Notes under the pieces: model-generated
The model's database searches: none
Seen by the model: only the letters and a program-made list of their open reading frames with translations
Told to the model about the DNA's origin: nothing
Translations under genes and position numbers: made by a program
In this document: piece by piece, positions 34,650 to 46,900 of the stretch
How positions within the stretch are numbered: position 1 is the stretch's first letter
Layout of the letters: every line of letters starts with the position of its first letter
Assembly: GCA_028023455.1 (NCBI GenBank)
Contig: JAQFVV010012529.1
Span: 1,984,001-2,048,000 of the forward strand
Direction: 5' to 3'
Length of the DNA: 64,000 nucleotides
Source: Epiperipatus broadwayi
Taxonomy: Eukaryota; Onychophora; Udeonychophora; Euonychophora; Peripatidae

Positions 34650-37065
34650 TATATGTAATTTTGTAGCCAGAAATGATGCAATCTTGTTAAAAAGTCTCTC
34701 AAAAACAATTACCCGGAAGATCCCTTAGATAAAAGTAAAAGATTACGATTTTGTAATAAAAAAATAAACCCATTAGTGGAAATTTTGTCCATGCTAGCTT
34801 GTTTTAAAATCATAAGATTTATTTTAAAACAATCGTTCGAGAAACTGATAACAAAATTGCATTGTTTCAAAAGTCTTACTAGATAAAATATCCGGTCAAA
34901 TTATTCCAGATGTACAGTAAGTGCTTAAACCGCCTCAGGTCCAGCAGTAGTTGCTAAGTTACATCTTCAAAATAAAAGTATATATACTGCTGGATTTGAA
35001 TCCACAGGAAGAGGAGACCACCAAATTATGATGTTACTATACATATTCCACGCCAGTTTTGATTCTCACTCAATGTGCCATGAGTAGGGGAAATTTCGCT
35101 TTCCCCTCTGTTCTAATATGCTGTTCCCATAAGCGAAGCTCTGCATCCCATACTGATGAACTTTATATATTTTTCCGTGAAAGTGAAATGCTAACTACCA
35201 TATAATAATGCTACCCTAGATCTAGTGAAACAATACCGATGGACTGACTCGTAGTAAAATCGCTCTTCCAAATAGCAAGGTAAAAAGAACTTTGACCACT
35301 CGTAATTCTCAAATCCTGTCTTCTCTGTAATATTTATTATAATTTCTAATCATATATATTAAATGTCTTCAAAATATGTAATTCTTATAACTCTATATAA
35401 CTAATCACTATTAAGCCTCTTATAAAATATTTTCTTTTCTTTTATTTCCAAGCGGCAAATAATTTTCATTTAGATTTATGTATTTATATTTTAAAAAGAA
35501 ATGCCAATGATATTACTAAAATCGCAAGCATATAATTTATTTTCGTTTTCCCCACCCATCATTATCGGGTAATTAACTTATAACTTAATCAAAACAAGTC
35601 TTATTCGACTTGCCCAGGTGCTAGCGATTTTAGATAAACAAACTAATTATTTTTTATGTTTACTGTAGAAAAACAGATTGACATCTGTTTCATAAATATT
35701 TTCCATTCTAAATAATGTGCTATCTCTTATTATTAATTTATATTATATATGTAAAACCCATCATAGCTATTACCACCACCCATTTATTTTGTATTAATTT
35801 ATGTATTTTCATAAGGGCATTTATTAACCAAGATTGAGATTTATTAAATGTGTGGGAAGTTATGAATAATATTAAGTAACATAATGTAGGGGGGGGGGGA
35901 ATCTTCAGATCTTAGTTTTATATTTAATTATAATTATTATCCATGTTTGTTTAATGAAGAAACCATATCATTATGCTGAGTATTTCACAATTTACGGGCA
36001 GTAAATATGTTTAGATAGTCTTTAAAGCTATAGTTATATTATGTTATTAAGCGTTGCGTGCATATAGGCCACTTCGTTTATATATATTCGTGCTTCTTTC
36101 TCACATGGAGGTATTCGCTAAGTCGAGCTCCATTGTCGTTCTTCGTGTCCTAGAAACCAGGCTGTAAAACCATCCTGTGGACACACTTGGTCGTATGTGC
36201 ATGCTTTATACGGGAATCGCTCTGGAAAATCCAGCCCGATAAAGACATAGCCGACCGCCCTTCATCTCAACACCGATCCTGCCTACGTTTGCAGAGGAAA
36301 TCGGTAAATTTCGTTAATCAAATTCATGAAGCACACTCCAGGATCCATAATTGGACCACCCCAATCTGCCGCCATGCATGCACCGCCTTTCAGTGTATTA
36401 TTAGTCGCCCAGAAATAGCCATAAGTCGTAATGAGATGATTTCTTTAAACAGACATATTTCCATTAGTTCACTATGCGTATCAATGCGATAAATTTAGTA
36501 TCATTTATATAATTATTCATTATCCGTCCCGCACATTAATTGTTTACAACTCAAATTAATAATAATATTGAATAACCAAATGTAATATCTGCTTGTAAAA
36601 TTATTTTCTTTTTAAATCAAGTAAATGCTCTTTTCATCTCTCTGGGGGTGTAATAGTATTTTAGTAATGCATTCCAATAGCGCTAATTCCTTAAGTCATA
36701 TACATATATTATTGGCATAGCCGCAAATATCAAGTTATTGTAAAATATGAATTAAATATATATATAATACTTATGAGGCTAATGTCGGATAAATAACCCG
36801 ACATAATTTTTGTTATTAATCTAATAAATCTTAAATATATATATCAACTCTCGAACCATTGCTTTCTTTTAGTTAAGTTAATATATTAAGTTATTAATTA
36901 TGCTCAATTTGACTAGATGATCTCCGCTAAATACATAATTAATATGCTAGGTCACGAGCCTTCATTGCTCATAAAATATAGTTAGTTGTTAAGTTAGTCT
37001 ATCATTAAAATTTAGCCTAGAGTCTTTTTGTGTCTCCGATGAGCGATGCCGGCGGTGAGAAGTAA
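34650..37065. other. Compositionally distinct segment, unexplained
   Basis: CpG-containing words and GC are more frequent than in the flanks, most strongly at 36050-36500. A short perfect stem (AGGGGAAA/TTTCCCCT) lies at about 35094-35116, a B-box-like word GGATTTGAATCC near 34993, and a G9-10 run near 35889. The plus-strand open frame 36187-36492 (101 codons) looks unlike a protein. A 53-codon minus-strand frame (36286-36444) containing WGGPIMDPG looks more protein-like but has no identifiable homologue or convincing splice sites. Unrecognised mobile DNA or a gene remnant are both possible. Confidence 0.35.
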
Positions 37066-37069
37066 ATTA

Positions 37070-37250
37070 AATCGATGTCATCAGGATTGTTGTTCATAAT
37101 GTTATAGATCTGGGAAATAGGCAAATAGGGCAGAGTTCATGAGTGTTCCTGACCTGTGTATCTTGTGTACGATTGGATTCGAGGTACTTTTGCCTAGATG
37201 CTAGATCTTGTTACGTGACATACAAATCCGACCGGCACATTATATACACC
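37070..37250 (+). repeat. SINE-like dispersed repeat, copy 1
   Basis: About 180 bp aligns with the reverse complement of 48055-48235. Shared words include TTGTTCATAATGTT, CCTGACCTGTGTATCT and TACTTTTGCCTAGAT, with a divergence of roughly a quarter of positions. It overlaps the open frame 37143-37415, which is therefore not a gene. Class is uncertain, since no tail or target duplication was found. Confidence 0.6.
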
Positions 37251-37429
37251 TATCAGTATGACAGAAGCAATTACAGGGTAAACTTTTATACCACATTAAG
37301 GCAACCAATAAAAGAAGATACGGAAACTCCTATCTACCTTTACATGTATGTACATTTATCTAATTCAACTTTTCTGGAAAATAGTATCCCTTTACCATCT
37401 CCTCTCTGGACTTAAAGTAAAACTTTTCA

Positions 37430-38310
37430 TATGTACTGTTTTATTAAGACATTCCTAGTAAGCCAGTGATATATAGGTTAAAGGTTTTAATTTTATATTT
37501 ATATTGTTGTTTGTTTTATAAACTATTTTTTTTTGTATTATTATATTTTTATGTTTTACTCTTAATATGTATCTGAGTAGCTAATAGTTTGAATCTAGTT
37601 TTAAAGTTTAATCTTTTGTTTTTCTTTGTAAAATTTTTTTTTTGAAAGAAAATTAAATCCTTTTTTTTGTGTTTCCCTTATAAATTTGAGATAGATTTGT
37701 TTAAAAGAAAATCACTTCTCTGATGTTGTCAACTACACTACATACTTATTTAAAAGAGTTAATTAATAATCAATTTCTGTCCTGTGTGAAATAATTACTA
37801 TTTAAACTCTACCATTGAATTGTATACTATGTTGTTAAATTGTTAATAAATATTGTTTTGTTAATTGATAGATTTATCTAGTATTTTGTTTACTATTGTC
37901 TGTTCTGCCAATTGTTATTTTGCCAAAAATCTCTGCTCTCTGTGATCTAGAGATGGTTTTAGATGGTAGGCACTTATACTTGGTATCATTATCAGTAAAT
38001 TATAAAATTTCTAAATTAGAGGTCTAGTGGCACCCTCTGATGACAGATATTAGGTGTTTGCTGTCCATTACAATATATTTAAAAATTATATTGAAAATAA
38101 TTATTCTTCATATTTTTATTATAAATAAATAAATTTATTAAAAGGAAACATGATTTTGAACAAATTATGTAGATCTAACATTGATGAAATCTGTAAAAGG
38201 CACCAAGTTCAAATAATACATTAAAATTAATTTAAATAATTGCTACTTTTAAAAAAATAAAAAATAATTTGGTTACAGAGCATTTTTAATATCTTATTTT
38301 TTTACTATTA
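37430..38310. other. AT-rich intergenic, nothing recognised
   Basis: Poly(T)-rich. A short phrase near 38022-38040 ('tctagtggcaccctctgatg') is GC-richer but too short to assign. Confidence 0.5.
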
Positions 38311-38313
38311 TAT

Positions 38314-38391
38314 AATCTATAACAATTTTAGGGATCTCTCCACTATATATGCACTATTTAGTGGAGTGATCCCTAATGATTGTTACAGATT
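38314..38391. repeat. Near-perfect palindrome, about 33-bp arms
   Basis: AATCTATAACAAT ... TTAGGGATC ... CTCCACTA on the left is mirrored by TAGTGGAG ... GATCCCTAA ... ATTGTTACAGATT on the right, with a loop of about 12 bases. It could be a tiny foldback MITE or a hairpin RNA source. Nothing more can be said. Confidence 0.8.
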
Positions 38392-38810
38392 AAAACAGCA
38401 CTATATAAATAAATAACTCCTTATATATATGTTTATTAATCTATAATTTTTAATAAAATATTTGATTAAAGTCTGAATAACCTTGTATGTAAATGTTATT
38501 TGATTTTCCTTCTATAATTTTTTTTTGTAATCAAGCATTCCAGGATTTTAAAAAGATTAATGACCATTGGCCTATGCACTAAAACTATATATTTTTTTCT
38601 ATTTAAGCATTGGGTCTTCATCTACAAATGGACCATACATAAATGAACGGGATTAAAATTTTAATTAAAAAAAGTTATTATTTACACTCCCTTTTTTTCA
38701 AAAATTGTAGTCATTTATAGAAAATACTTTTAAATAATATTAGTTTGATATTTATTATTAGCAATTTTTTTTATATTCATTTTGGTTTTTTAAATATTCT
38801 GCCTACAAGG

Positions 38811-38885
38811 AAGGTCTACTGATGTAGTGTTAATGCATTTTACATTGTCATGTTAATAACTTGTAGTTCAAGTCTCCATAAGCCA
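38811..38885 (+). repeat. tRNA-derived SINE relic
   Basis: 'actgatgtagtgttaatgc' is A-box-like and AGTTCAAGTCTCC (38864-38876) is B-box-like, at tRNA-like spacing. It is degenerate with no clear tail or target duplication. Confidence 0.4.
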
Positions 38886-38889
38886 TGGA

Positions 38890-40140
38890 ATTTTTTAGTT
38901 GCGTGATGATTTCTTTAATAAGTTAAGGATTTTTATTTATTTGCATGTTGATTTCTATATAAAATTAAGGATTTTTCATTTAGTAACCCATATTTAATTC
39001 AGCTTTCTATTTATTTTTGCATGATAAATGGGTATTTTTAGCTCCTAGATAAATTTTGGAGATAATCTATGTTGGTTAGGTGGTTGTCAATGTAGTGTCC
39101 ATAAAACAATGGTTAATGCAACTTTTACAACTAATGAAAAGGATTTCCATATACTTTCTGATATAAGAAATGATTTTATCTTGATCTCGAAGGTTCATGA
39201 TCCCAAGGATTCATTAGGAAAAGAATGCATACAGACATACTTACCTTTAATGTAGATTTTAAAGCAGCATATGTCTTTATGATTTTTAGATATGAAATAA
39301 AAAAAGTTCACCAAATAGCAAACAGGATATGTAATTATATAAATAATAGAAAAATTGCCATACACACAAAATCATAATTGTTTTTTCTTTTTAAAAACAC
39401 TGTAGAGGTGTTTGTGTTAATATAACTACAATTTTGTTTCTGTTTTTTTATTTATTTATTAACGATTTGATTAATAATTTATATAGCTTGTTTTGTGTAT
39501 AAAGAATATTGATGATAGTATAGGTGTGATGAAATTTTGTTTTTGCAAATAATTGAAAAATATGTTTTTATGATTTTATGTTATATATTTCTGAGATTAC
39601 CATAAAGAAATCTTAGAAATTTATTCATTTGCATCATATAATAAATTTAATCAAATTCATTATATGCTTTATTGAAACTAATTGAATTTATTTACTGCAT
39701 AACAGCTTTTAAGTTATTCTGCTTTTTGAATTTTTAAAGTACTGTACTCAATTTAACTAATGCTTTTGTGTTTGTCTGCTTCATTTAAGCACTTTTAACT
39801 TGCGTATACCTACTAATATATTTTAATCCATTTTAAATTTTGAATCTAAGAATATGGTGTTTTAAAAATGTAACACTTGATTTTGAATTTATCTAAAGTA
39901 TTTTGTTTAAACATACATAAATAGTTTCTTATATTTATTAACCCGAGATTTGAATTGAGCAAATACAGAAACCAGTCAAGAATATATACTGTATTTAGAT
40001 TATCATTCTAAAAATAGATTTCTTTTTTGCTAAATTCCCACCAACAATTAGTTATTTCTATTTTTTTTTTTTTTTGACAATAATTATTGGTGTGAAATTT
40101 TTTCAAAAGTTTTATATGTAGCAGATTAATATTTTTATTG
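38890..40140. other. AT-rich intergenic, nothing firm
   Basis: A faint B-box-like word (AAGGTTCATGATCCC, 39189-39203) may mark another SINE relic. Otherwise unremarkable. Confidence 0.4.
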
Positions 40141-40147
40141 CCCTGTA

Positions 40148-40270
40148 TAGTTTAGTGCAGTGGAAGAGTGTTAAACTTTGGAATATAAATTCCTTGGATC
40201 GATTCCAGTTTCACACTTTCAGTATTCAAATTTCTTATGAGCTCCTGAGCAATAAAGCCATTCAATTATT
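40148..40270 (+). mobile_element. tRNA-derived SINE
   Basis: TAGTGCAGTGG (40153-40163) is a good A box and GGATCGATTCC (40196-40206) a good B box, about 45 bp apart as in a tRNA. 'ctcctgagcaataaagcca' follows, as in the post-tRNA body of many invertebrate SINEs. The acceptor stem does not close, so it is not a functional tRNA gene. Ends were not delimited. Confidence 0.6.
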
Positions 40271-40745
40271 GTTTTTATTTTGATCTGACTAAAATAATTT
40301 CTAATTTCTTCTTATTGGTCTATAACCATCCATGATGTCTTCTGCATACCACTCACCATCTCTTTCTATCCTTTCAGAAAATTCTTGTCTCTAATTTCTC
40401 TATTCTCTCTTTCCATCTCCTTTTTGGATAATTTCCTTTTTTCTGTCCTATTGATATCCAGTTTAATATTTGTTTTGATAATATTTTCTGAGATATACTC
40501 TATGCATGTCCATCCTATTCCAATTGGTTGTTCTGATGTCATTTACTATAATATGTTCAATATTCATTATTTCTTAAATTCTTTTATTGCTTATGTGCTT
40601 TCTCCTTGATCTTATTGTTCTATAGTGATCAATTCTCTTTCTATTCTTTTTTATAACTGTCAATCATACTTTTTATTACTTTATCACATATTCACATTTA
40701 TTGATTTGATATATCTGATTTCACAATATCCCATTTAATTTCTTG
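40271..40745. other. T-rich stretch, no gene supported
   Basis: A plus-strand open frame of 74 codons (40385-40609) is hydrophobic low-complexity sequence. The minus strand is purine-rich and interrupted by stops. Decayed LINE sequence is possible but not shown. Confidence 0.4.
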
Positions 40746-40746
40746 T

Positions 40747-43385
40747 AAATATTTTATTTGTATAGTGCAATGTTTTTCTATAAGTTACAAATAATAATGT
40801 AGCTTAAACCATGGCACATGCACTTCACAGATGGAACACTATTTAAACTGAATACTCTCCTTTCTAAACATAAGATAAAATCTTTTTAAAAGATAGAATG
40901 GATCATTATCTTTTTCACCCAAACTATATGTAATGGCCAATCTGAAGCATTTGGAACTGAGAGTGTCAAGATTTTGATTAATCACTTTAAATTACTAATC
41001 GTATGATTTTTATTAATGATGCTTCGGAAATTTTAACAATTTACAATACGTCATTATTAGTTGGAAACTTAAACATATGTAAATATTTTATTTATATAGC
41101 ACGGTGTTTTTATATAAATTATAAATAATAATGTAGCTTAAACCACGTCACATGCGCTTTACAGGTAGAACACTTTAAACTGAATACTCTCCTTTTTAAA
41201 CACAAGATAAAGTCTTTTTAAAAGATAGAATGGATCACTCTATCTTTTTTACTCAAGCTATATGTATGGCCCAATCTGAAGCATTTGAAACTGAAAATTT
41301 GAACATTTTGATTAATCACTTTAAATTACTAATCATCTGATGTGTATTAATAACACTTGTGAAATTTTAACAATTTACGATACGTCCTTATTAGATGGAA
41401 ACTTAAACATATGTAAATATTTGGTAGTAGTATATATAATACACTCCATTGCTTGATGGCACTGTTTTTCACCCAATGCACATGAACATATATGTTGACA
41501 GGTCGACGATACGGTAAAATACAGTAAGTTTTATACATTTATATATGATATTTTTAAATTTTTTAAATAAATTTCTATATGTTATTTTTTTTATATACGG
41601 TATTTTTTTTAACACTTTTCGAACATAGTATGGTTTTTTTTAAAAATAAAGACTTAAACATTTTGTTTTTAATAAACAAACACTTTGTTTTTAGATAGTG
41701 GAGGGGGGTTGGTTTGCTTTTGAATTATCTTTTTATTTTTTTTTATTTTTTTTTGTTAACATTTATGCTACCGAAAAGTTCTTCTTTATTTTTAGATGGT
41801 GGAAGGGGGTTGGTTTTATTTTTAATAAACAAACACTTTGTTTTGAGATAGTGGAGGAGGGTTGGTTTGCTTTTTAATTATTGACTTCTTTGATATTTAT
41901 TTTTTTTAACATTTATAGTACTGAGAAGTTCTTGCTTAATTTTTATGCTTTTTAAGAAATCCTTAAACATTTCTTTTTTAATAAATCTACAGTTTGTTTT
42001 TCGATAGAGAACAGGTTTAGTTTCTTTGTAATTATATAAATAACAACAACAATTTTCCATAAAATAATTTGGATATTTATTGAATCAAAAATAAACTAAA
42101 CCTTTTATAGGTTATAAAGATTTTGGTGTAGAAAGAACAAAAATTGTGGCCAGCAATTCACTGAGCTTCAATGAATTTTTTACATTTGCTCTCACCATTT
42201 TATTATTCTCGCATGGAATCACGCGAAAACGTGCATTTTCGCATGAACTCGGCCGAACTATGCTTTTCAATCTAACCTTTCACAGTTGTGTTCAGTTACA
42301 TATCGTAAGGAAGCATGTGTGATGGGCTGTCAATTCTTAATATACTACTACTTCGATTAAGCTTTCTCACAATTATTCGCTAATGAATATTTTAAGAGTT
42401 TCGCTTGCTTAAAATACGGCTACCATCAAATCATACCATAATGATAGGTCAATTGCACTCACTTGAGGAATATTTATGCAACACAATGAGCATGGTATTT
42501 TGTTACATAATTGTAGAATACATCGCCATCAAGTGGCCTGTTACAGCTACAACATTGTTTTAAGGTTAGCTGTAAGTTAGGCTTCTAAAACGGCATATTG
42601 ATGTACGTTGGATGAAAATCAGTGCCATCAAATGGTGGAGTGTATTATATGTACTAGTACCAAATATTTTATTTATATAGCATGATGTTTTTATATAAAT
42701 TATAAATAATAATGTAGCTTAAACCACGGCACATGCGCTTTACAGATGGAACACTATTTAAACTGAATACTCTCCTTTCTAAACACAAGATAGTCTTTTT
42801 AAAAGATAGAATGGATCACTCTATCTTTTTCACCCAAGCTATATGTATGGGCCAATCTAAAGCATTTGGAACTGAGAGGGTGAAGATTTTGATTAATCAC
42901 TTTAAATTACTAATCATATGATTTTTATTAGTGATGTTTGCAAAATTTTAAGAATTTATTTTATCTTGTATTTAGAAAGGAGAGTATTCAGTTTAATAGT
43001 GTTCCATCTGTAAAGCGCATATGCCATGGTTTAAGTGACATTATTATTTATAATTTATATAAAAACATCATGCTATATAAATAAAATATTTACATATGTT
43101 TAAGTTTCCATCTAATAATGATGTATCATAAATTGTTAAAATTTTGCAAGCATCATTAATAAAAATCATATGATTAGTAATTTAAAGTGATTAATCAAAA
43201 TCTCCACCCTCTCAGTTCCAAATGCTTCAGATTAGCTATAGCTTGGGTGAAAAAGATAGAGTGATCCATTCTATCTTTTAAAAAAACTTTATCTTGTGTT
43301 TAGAAAGAATATTCAGTTTAAATAGTGTTCCATCTATAAAACGCATGTGCCATGGTTTAAACTACATTATCATTTATAATTAATA
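40747..43385. repeat. Satellite-like array, about 335-bp units, with internal inversion
   Basis: Units begin AAATATTTTATTTATATAG and end AAACTTAAACATATGT. Copy 1 (40747-41080) and copy 2 (41081-41422) are head to tail on the plus strand. Copy 3 (42662-42959) is plus and incomplete. Copy 4 (42960-43091) and copy 5 (43092-43385) are minus and incomplete. Each unit carries CTTTACAGATGGAACACT, and several carry an internal hairpin AAAGATAGA/TCTATCTTT. Copies 2 and 3 are separated by a family M transposon. The small open frame at 42733-42921 is part of the repeat and is noncoding. Confidence 0.85.
41423..42661. mobile_element. Family M transposon copy 2, inserted in the satellite unit
   Basis: The left end is GGTAGTAGTATATATAATAC and the right end, reversed, is GGTACTAGTACATATAATAC, extending as about 50 bp of inverted repeat through 'CTCCA' and 'TTGATGGCACTG'. 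The perfect 8-bp duplication AAATATTT flanks it (41415-41422 and 42662-42669). Comparing with uninterrupted satellite units confirms that exactly this target sequence was duplicated. It shares the CTTGATGGCA or TTGATGGCA subterminal word, GGTA start, T-rich core and size with 7723-9058. Inside are direct repeats around 'aataaacaaacactttgttt' with 'gtggagg'. No transposase is seen; the open frames at 41347-41538 and 41878-42060 are incidental. Confidence 0.85.
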
Positions 43386-44070
43386 TCTTGATAATTTTTT
43401 TACACAGTATGTTTCTTTCCTCTTGTAGCTTCATTTGTTGTTCCCCTTCAGGCTGCCTATCAATCTTTTTTTTTCTTTCTCCACGGTGGTGTACATTTTC
43501 CTATTTTATTCTGTAGGGTATTTATGTTGGAATCATTCATTCCTAAAAGGTCCTTTCTGTTGGGTTTTAAATATTATTCCCTTTCATCATTCATAAGATT
43601 GCTGCTATAAAATATATTTAACAATTCATCCTCCTGCTCTATGGTCTTTCTGTCAATGCCAGTGATCATTTGTTCAATATTGCTCAGAAAATTGTCTATC
43701 TCAATCTCATTTTCAGATAGTACCTTTCAGTTTAAGTCACTTGCCATCTACAAAATGATATTTATGTCTTTCTAGTTCAATATTTTTATTGAAATATCTG
43801 ATGTTTGCTACCCTCTGGATATTCATTTTAAAAACAATTCTACAAAATTATATGATTTATTAAACAGACAAATCTGTCAAGCTTGGGATGTCATTGTAAA
43901 TGATTGCATATATAGCAATTTTTGCTTTCTCAGTTAAATAATTTAAAGTAAAATATTTTTCTAAGCTATTAATATGCTCTATTGGGGCTCATCCTGTATT
44001 CTCTAAGAAAATTAGTACTTTTTAAGAATTGATTTGCTATACCCAGATTTGTAATTGTATGTGTACACCC
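43386..44070. other. Intergenic, slightly less AT-rich, unrecognised
   Basis: No frame of useful length in either strand. It may be a decayed mobile sequence. Confidence 0.35.
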
Positions 44071-44074
44071 TCAC

Positions 44075-44308
44075 ATGAATACTATGGATTTCTTTTATCT
44101 CAAGGTTAGGTTATTTAATCAATGGCCTCATGTTACAGTTATCAAATGTAACAGTCTATTCCATTGGGGGTTTATTGTACCAACCAATGGTTTCACTCTG
44201 TGCAAAATAATAGTGTTATCATTTATTACAATTACTTCAGATGATGATGATCAGACTAGGTTCTTATTAGATATAGAATCTAATGCAAACCCTAGCTATA
44301 TTTTCTGA
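44075..44308 (+). pseudogene. Possible retropepsin-like fragment of an LTR element
   Basis: A 77-codon plus-strand frame ends with DDDDQTRFLLDIESNANPSYIF. The word RFLLDIES resembles the F-L-L/I-D-T-G-S active-site segment of Gypsy proteases, with T-G replaced by I-E, which would be inactive. No other protease, reverse transcriptase or LTR sequence was recognised next to it, so chance resemblance remains possible. Confidence 0.3.
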
Positions 44309-44309
44309 A

Positions 44310-46790
44310 CATCGTCCACCCACAATGAAGATAGCAACTTAAAGATAGAGCTCCTTCCTGTGATTACTGTAGATATATTTTCATTTACTATAGACTTATA
44401 TCAATACAATCTGCGGCATCATTAGCAGCAAAATATATTCTCTCATGACAATTAATTCCCTTAGACCTCAGTTGAACTCATAGGAGCACTAAGAAAGAAG
44501 TTTAATGGAAGCATTGTTTCTAATTATATGACATACTCAATCCAATAAACAGTCAATGTTTGTAAATTCAACAAACACTTTATTTTACAATTCAGCATAA
44601 TTTAAGAAAATCTGAATGATTGAACAAAATTTTCTAACATAAATAACACATCAATAATATAATAAAAAATATATAAAGAAAGATGGTCAGCCCATTGAAC
44701 AGATATATTAATTTACTTTCAGACTGGTTATTTATTATATCTTCTTATGACTGGTTAATATTTCGATTCCAACCTATATCATCAGAATATTGACAAGAAC
44801 TAATAATTAACAATCTAACATCCGCTTATATCCATCACTATAGATATTAAGAATTTAAAAAGAAAAATTTAACATTAATACTTTTTAGGCCTTTACACAC
44901 ACATACACAAACAAATTTCTCAATATTTGAACCTAACAAACAAACAAAAAAAAAGAATAGTTTTACTAGTTTCTTTACAATTGTAAGGATTTTAATTACC
45001 TTCCACATTGAAGAACTAAATGTTTCATTTTATTTTAGTTGAATAATTTGTTGGTGGAGCTCAACATATGTTGATATTCAGTGCTGATAATTGGAGGGGT
45101 CCTAGCTTGAAACTTTGATATAGTTCACCATAGACAGATTCTTATACTGAAAGCAATAGATTATAATAGTCATATTTCACAATTGGTTATAGATTTATTC
45201 TATTGACAGATAAATGACTTCTACTTTTTGTGGCAGATGATCTGATAGCATACTTTAGATAAAAGCATTGTCTTTTGTATAGGTTAAATATGCCATATAA
45301 TTTTTGGGAGTAATGAGGAGCTATTAACTTATCACTTCGGTTTTCATAACAAATAATAAAATTTATGAAATTCTCTTAATCAAGACCTCTTATTTGGATA
45401 AAACATTAGTAATAGATCTGGAAAAATGACCAAAATTGAAATCATCTAGATATCATATATTCTATTTCAGTTTATTACTTAAAAACTCATAGTTTTGATG
45501 AAACTCTTCATTATGTATAGATTCAAACTTATTTTGAAATGTAATTTATTAATTCGATAGTGAATCAGTGCAGTCTCTGAAATCTATTATTTGAGTTTCA
45601 AGAGAAGACTTTCTCATGTCAAATAAACACAGCAAAGCAGTTAGGTATAATCTTATCTTCCATTATTGCTTAAGGAATTTTCAATCAACTTTATTGGAAA
45701 TTTTTTTATAATTTCATCATTAAATATACACATCACCTTTACTTTGAAGAAGTATATTGTTTTAATTATATATATATATAACCACATATTTATTTCATAT
45801 AAAATTTATTTTTTATTGTCATTTCAATTTAAAATAGATTATTAAGAGAATGACAGGCTGCTATAAATGCTAATTAAAGTTATCACTTTTGCCTAGTTAT
45901 TTCATCTTGCTTTTAGAGAGAATTTCCTAATGGTTAATTATTGAGAGGTCTAGCTATGTTTAAGCAATAGCATAACTGCCAGCATATAACTTTAATCATT
46001 TCCATTCATCTGATTTTTTTTTTTTAGTTTTTCAATCATTATTTTATTTCTAAGCCAATTTGTTTTCAACTATTTATGTAGTAAACAATTAGTAATAAAT
46101 TAAAATACTACTACTAATAAATTGATTTTTTTTTTTTAAATGTACAAGAGAAAGAAAGAGACAACAAGAATTTATTACTTCCAAAGTATTTACTCAGCCA
46201 AATAATTTAATCTCTTTATGCTGATTTAATATTATTAAAAATATTTTTATAGTTTTTAATACTCAGTTGACATAGTAAATAAATGAATAAAAAATGGATT
46301 GATTAAGTGTTAATAAAAATATTAACTTATACATTCCTTTACAAATTCCTTCATGATTAGGAATAGAAATGTTTTCAATTTAGTCATGTATAATTTTATA
46401 GAATGTAAGTTTGGCACAAGTAAATATATTTCAATTCTATGCATCAATATATATAATCTAAATATTTGAGCATTATTAAATAACTGTCTATTCACATGAA
46501 GATTTGTATTTAATGCACTGTTGCGAAAATAAATTTAAAAATTAAAATGTTGATTAATGGTTATTTTTTCTATAAGACAAGAATATAACTATAATTTCGC
46601 ACCCATTTTAATTAGTTTTGCTTAGATATTATATATATAAATTAAGGAAACTGTTATTATTTCAAATTTATAACTACTTGATACCTAAAAGCGTTTATAT
46701 ATACATATTGGTAAAAAATTATATAATTAATTTACGTTTATTTATTAATTTTTTAAAATAATCTTTTCAGTTGTGGTTACTGCTATTTTC
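44310..46790. other. AT-rich intergenic, nothing recognised
   Basis: Contains a (TA)n run near 45768-45780 and several poly(T) tracts. No open frame, terminal repeat or SINE box set was found. Confidence 0.45.
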
Positions 46791-46806
46791 CAATATAAAA
46801 ATAGAA

Positions 46807-46890
46807 GCGCAACTGCCTTGCACCAGCAGGCAGTTGCCCGGGTTGCGGGTTCGCGTCCTGGCTGATGCTATGACACTTAAAAAAAAAAAA
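46807..46890 (+). mobile_element. SINE (family G), 5'-truncated, with TSD and poly(A)
   Basis: GC-rich body with GCGGGTTCGCGTCC (B-box-like), then GATGCTATGACA and a run of A. Flanking AAAAATAGAA (46797-46806 and 46891-46900) is a perfect 10-bp target duplication. An 8-bp stem (AACTGCCT/AGGCAGTT) lies at its start. Its 3' module matches the SINE at 28830-28933, so both belong to one family. The minus-strand open frame over it (46767-46991) is not a gene. Confidence 0.85.
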
Positions 46891-46900
46891 AAAAATAGAA

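Noticed and set aside
36187-36492. 101-codon plus-strand open frame, the longest outside mobile elements apart from 32339-32659
   Set aside because: The composition looks like an antisense shadow. No motif, promoter, splice or homologue support is visible. Kept only as part of the compositional island.
37143-37415. 90-codon plus-strand open frame
   Set aside because: It overlaps a SINE-like repeat that also occurs inverted near 48.1 kb, where the frame is not kept.
38864-39203. Additional SINE suggested by AAGGTTCATGATCCC near 39190
   Set aside because: Only one box-like word, without an A box, tail or duplication. Too weak to list as a separate feature.
40150-40215. Possible tRNA gene with good A and B boxes
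   Set aside because: The acceptor and other stems do not close, and a SINE-type body follows the B box.
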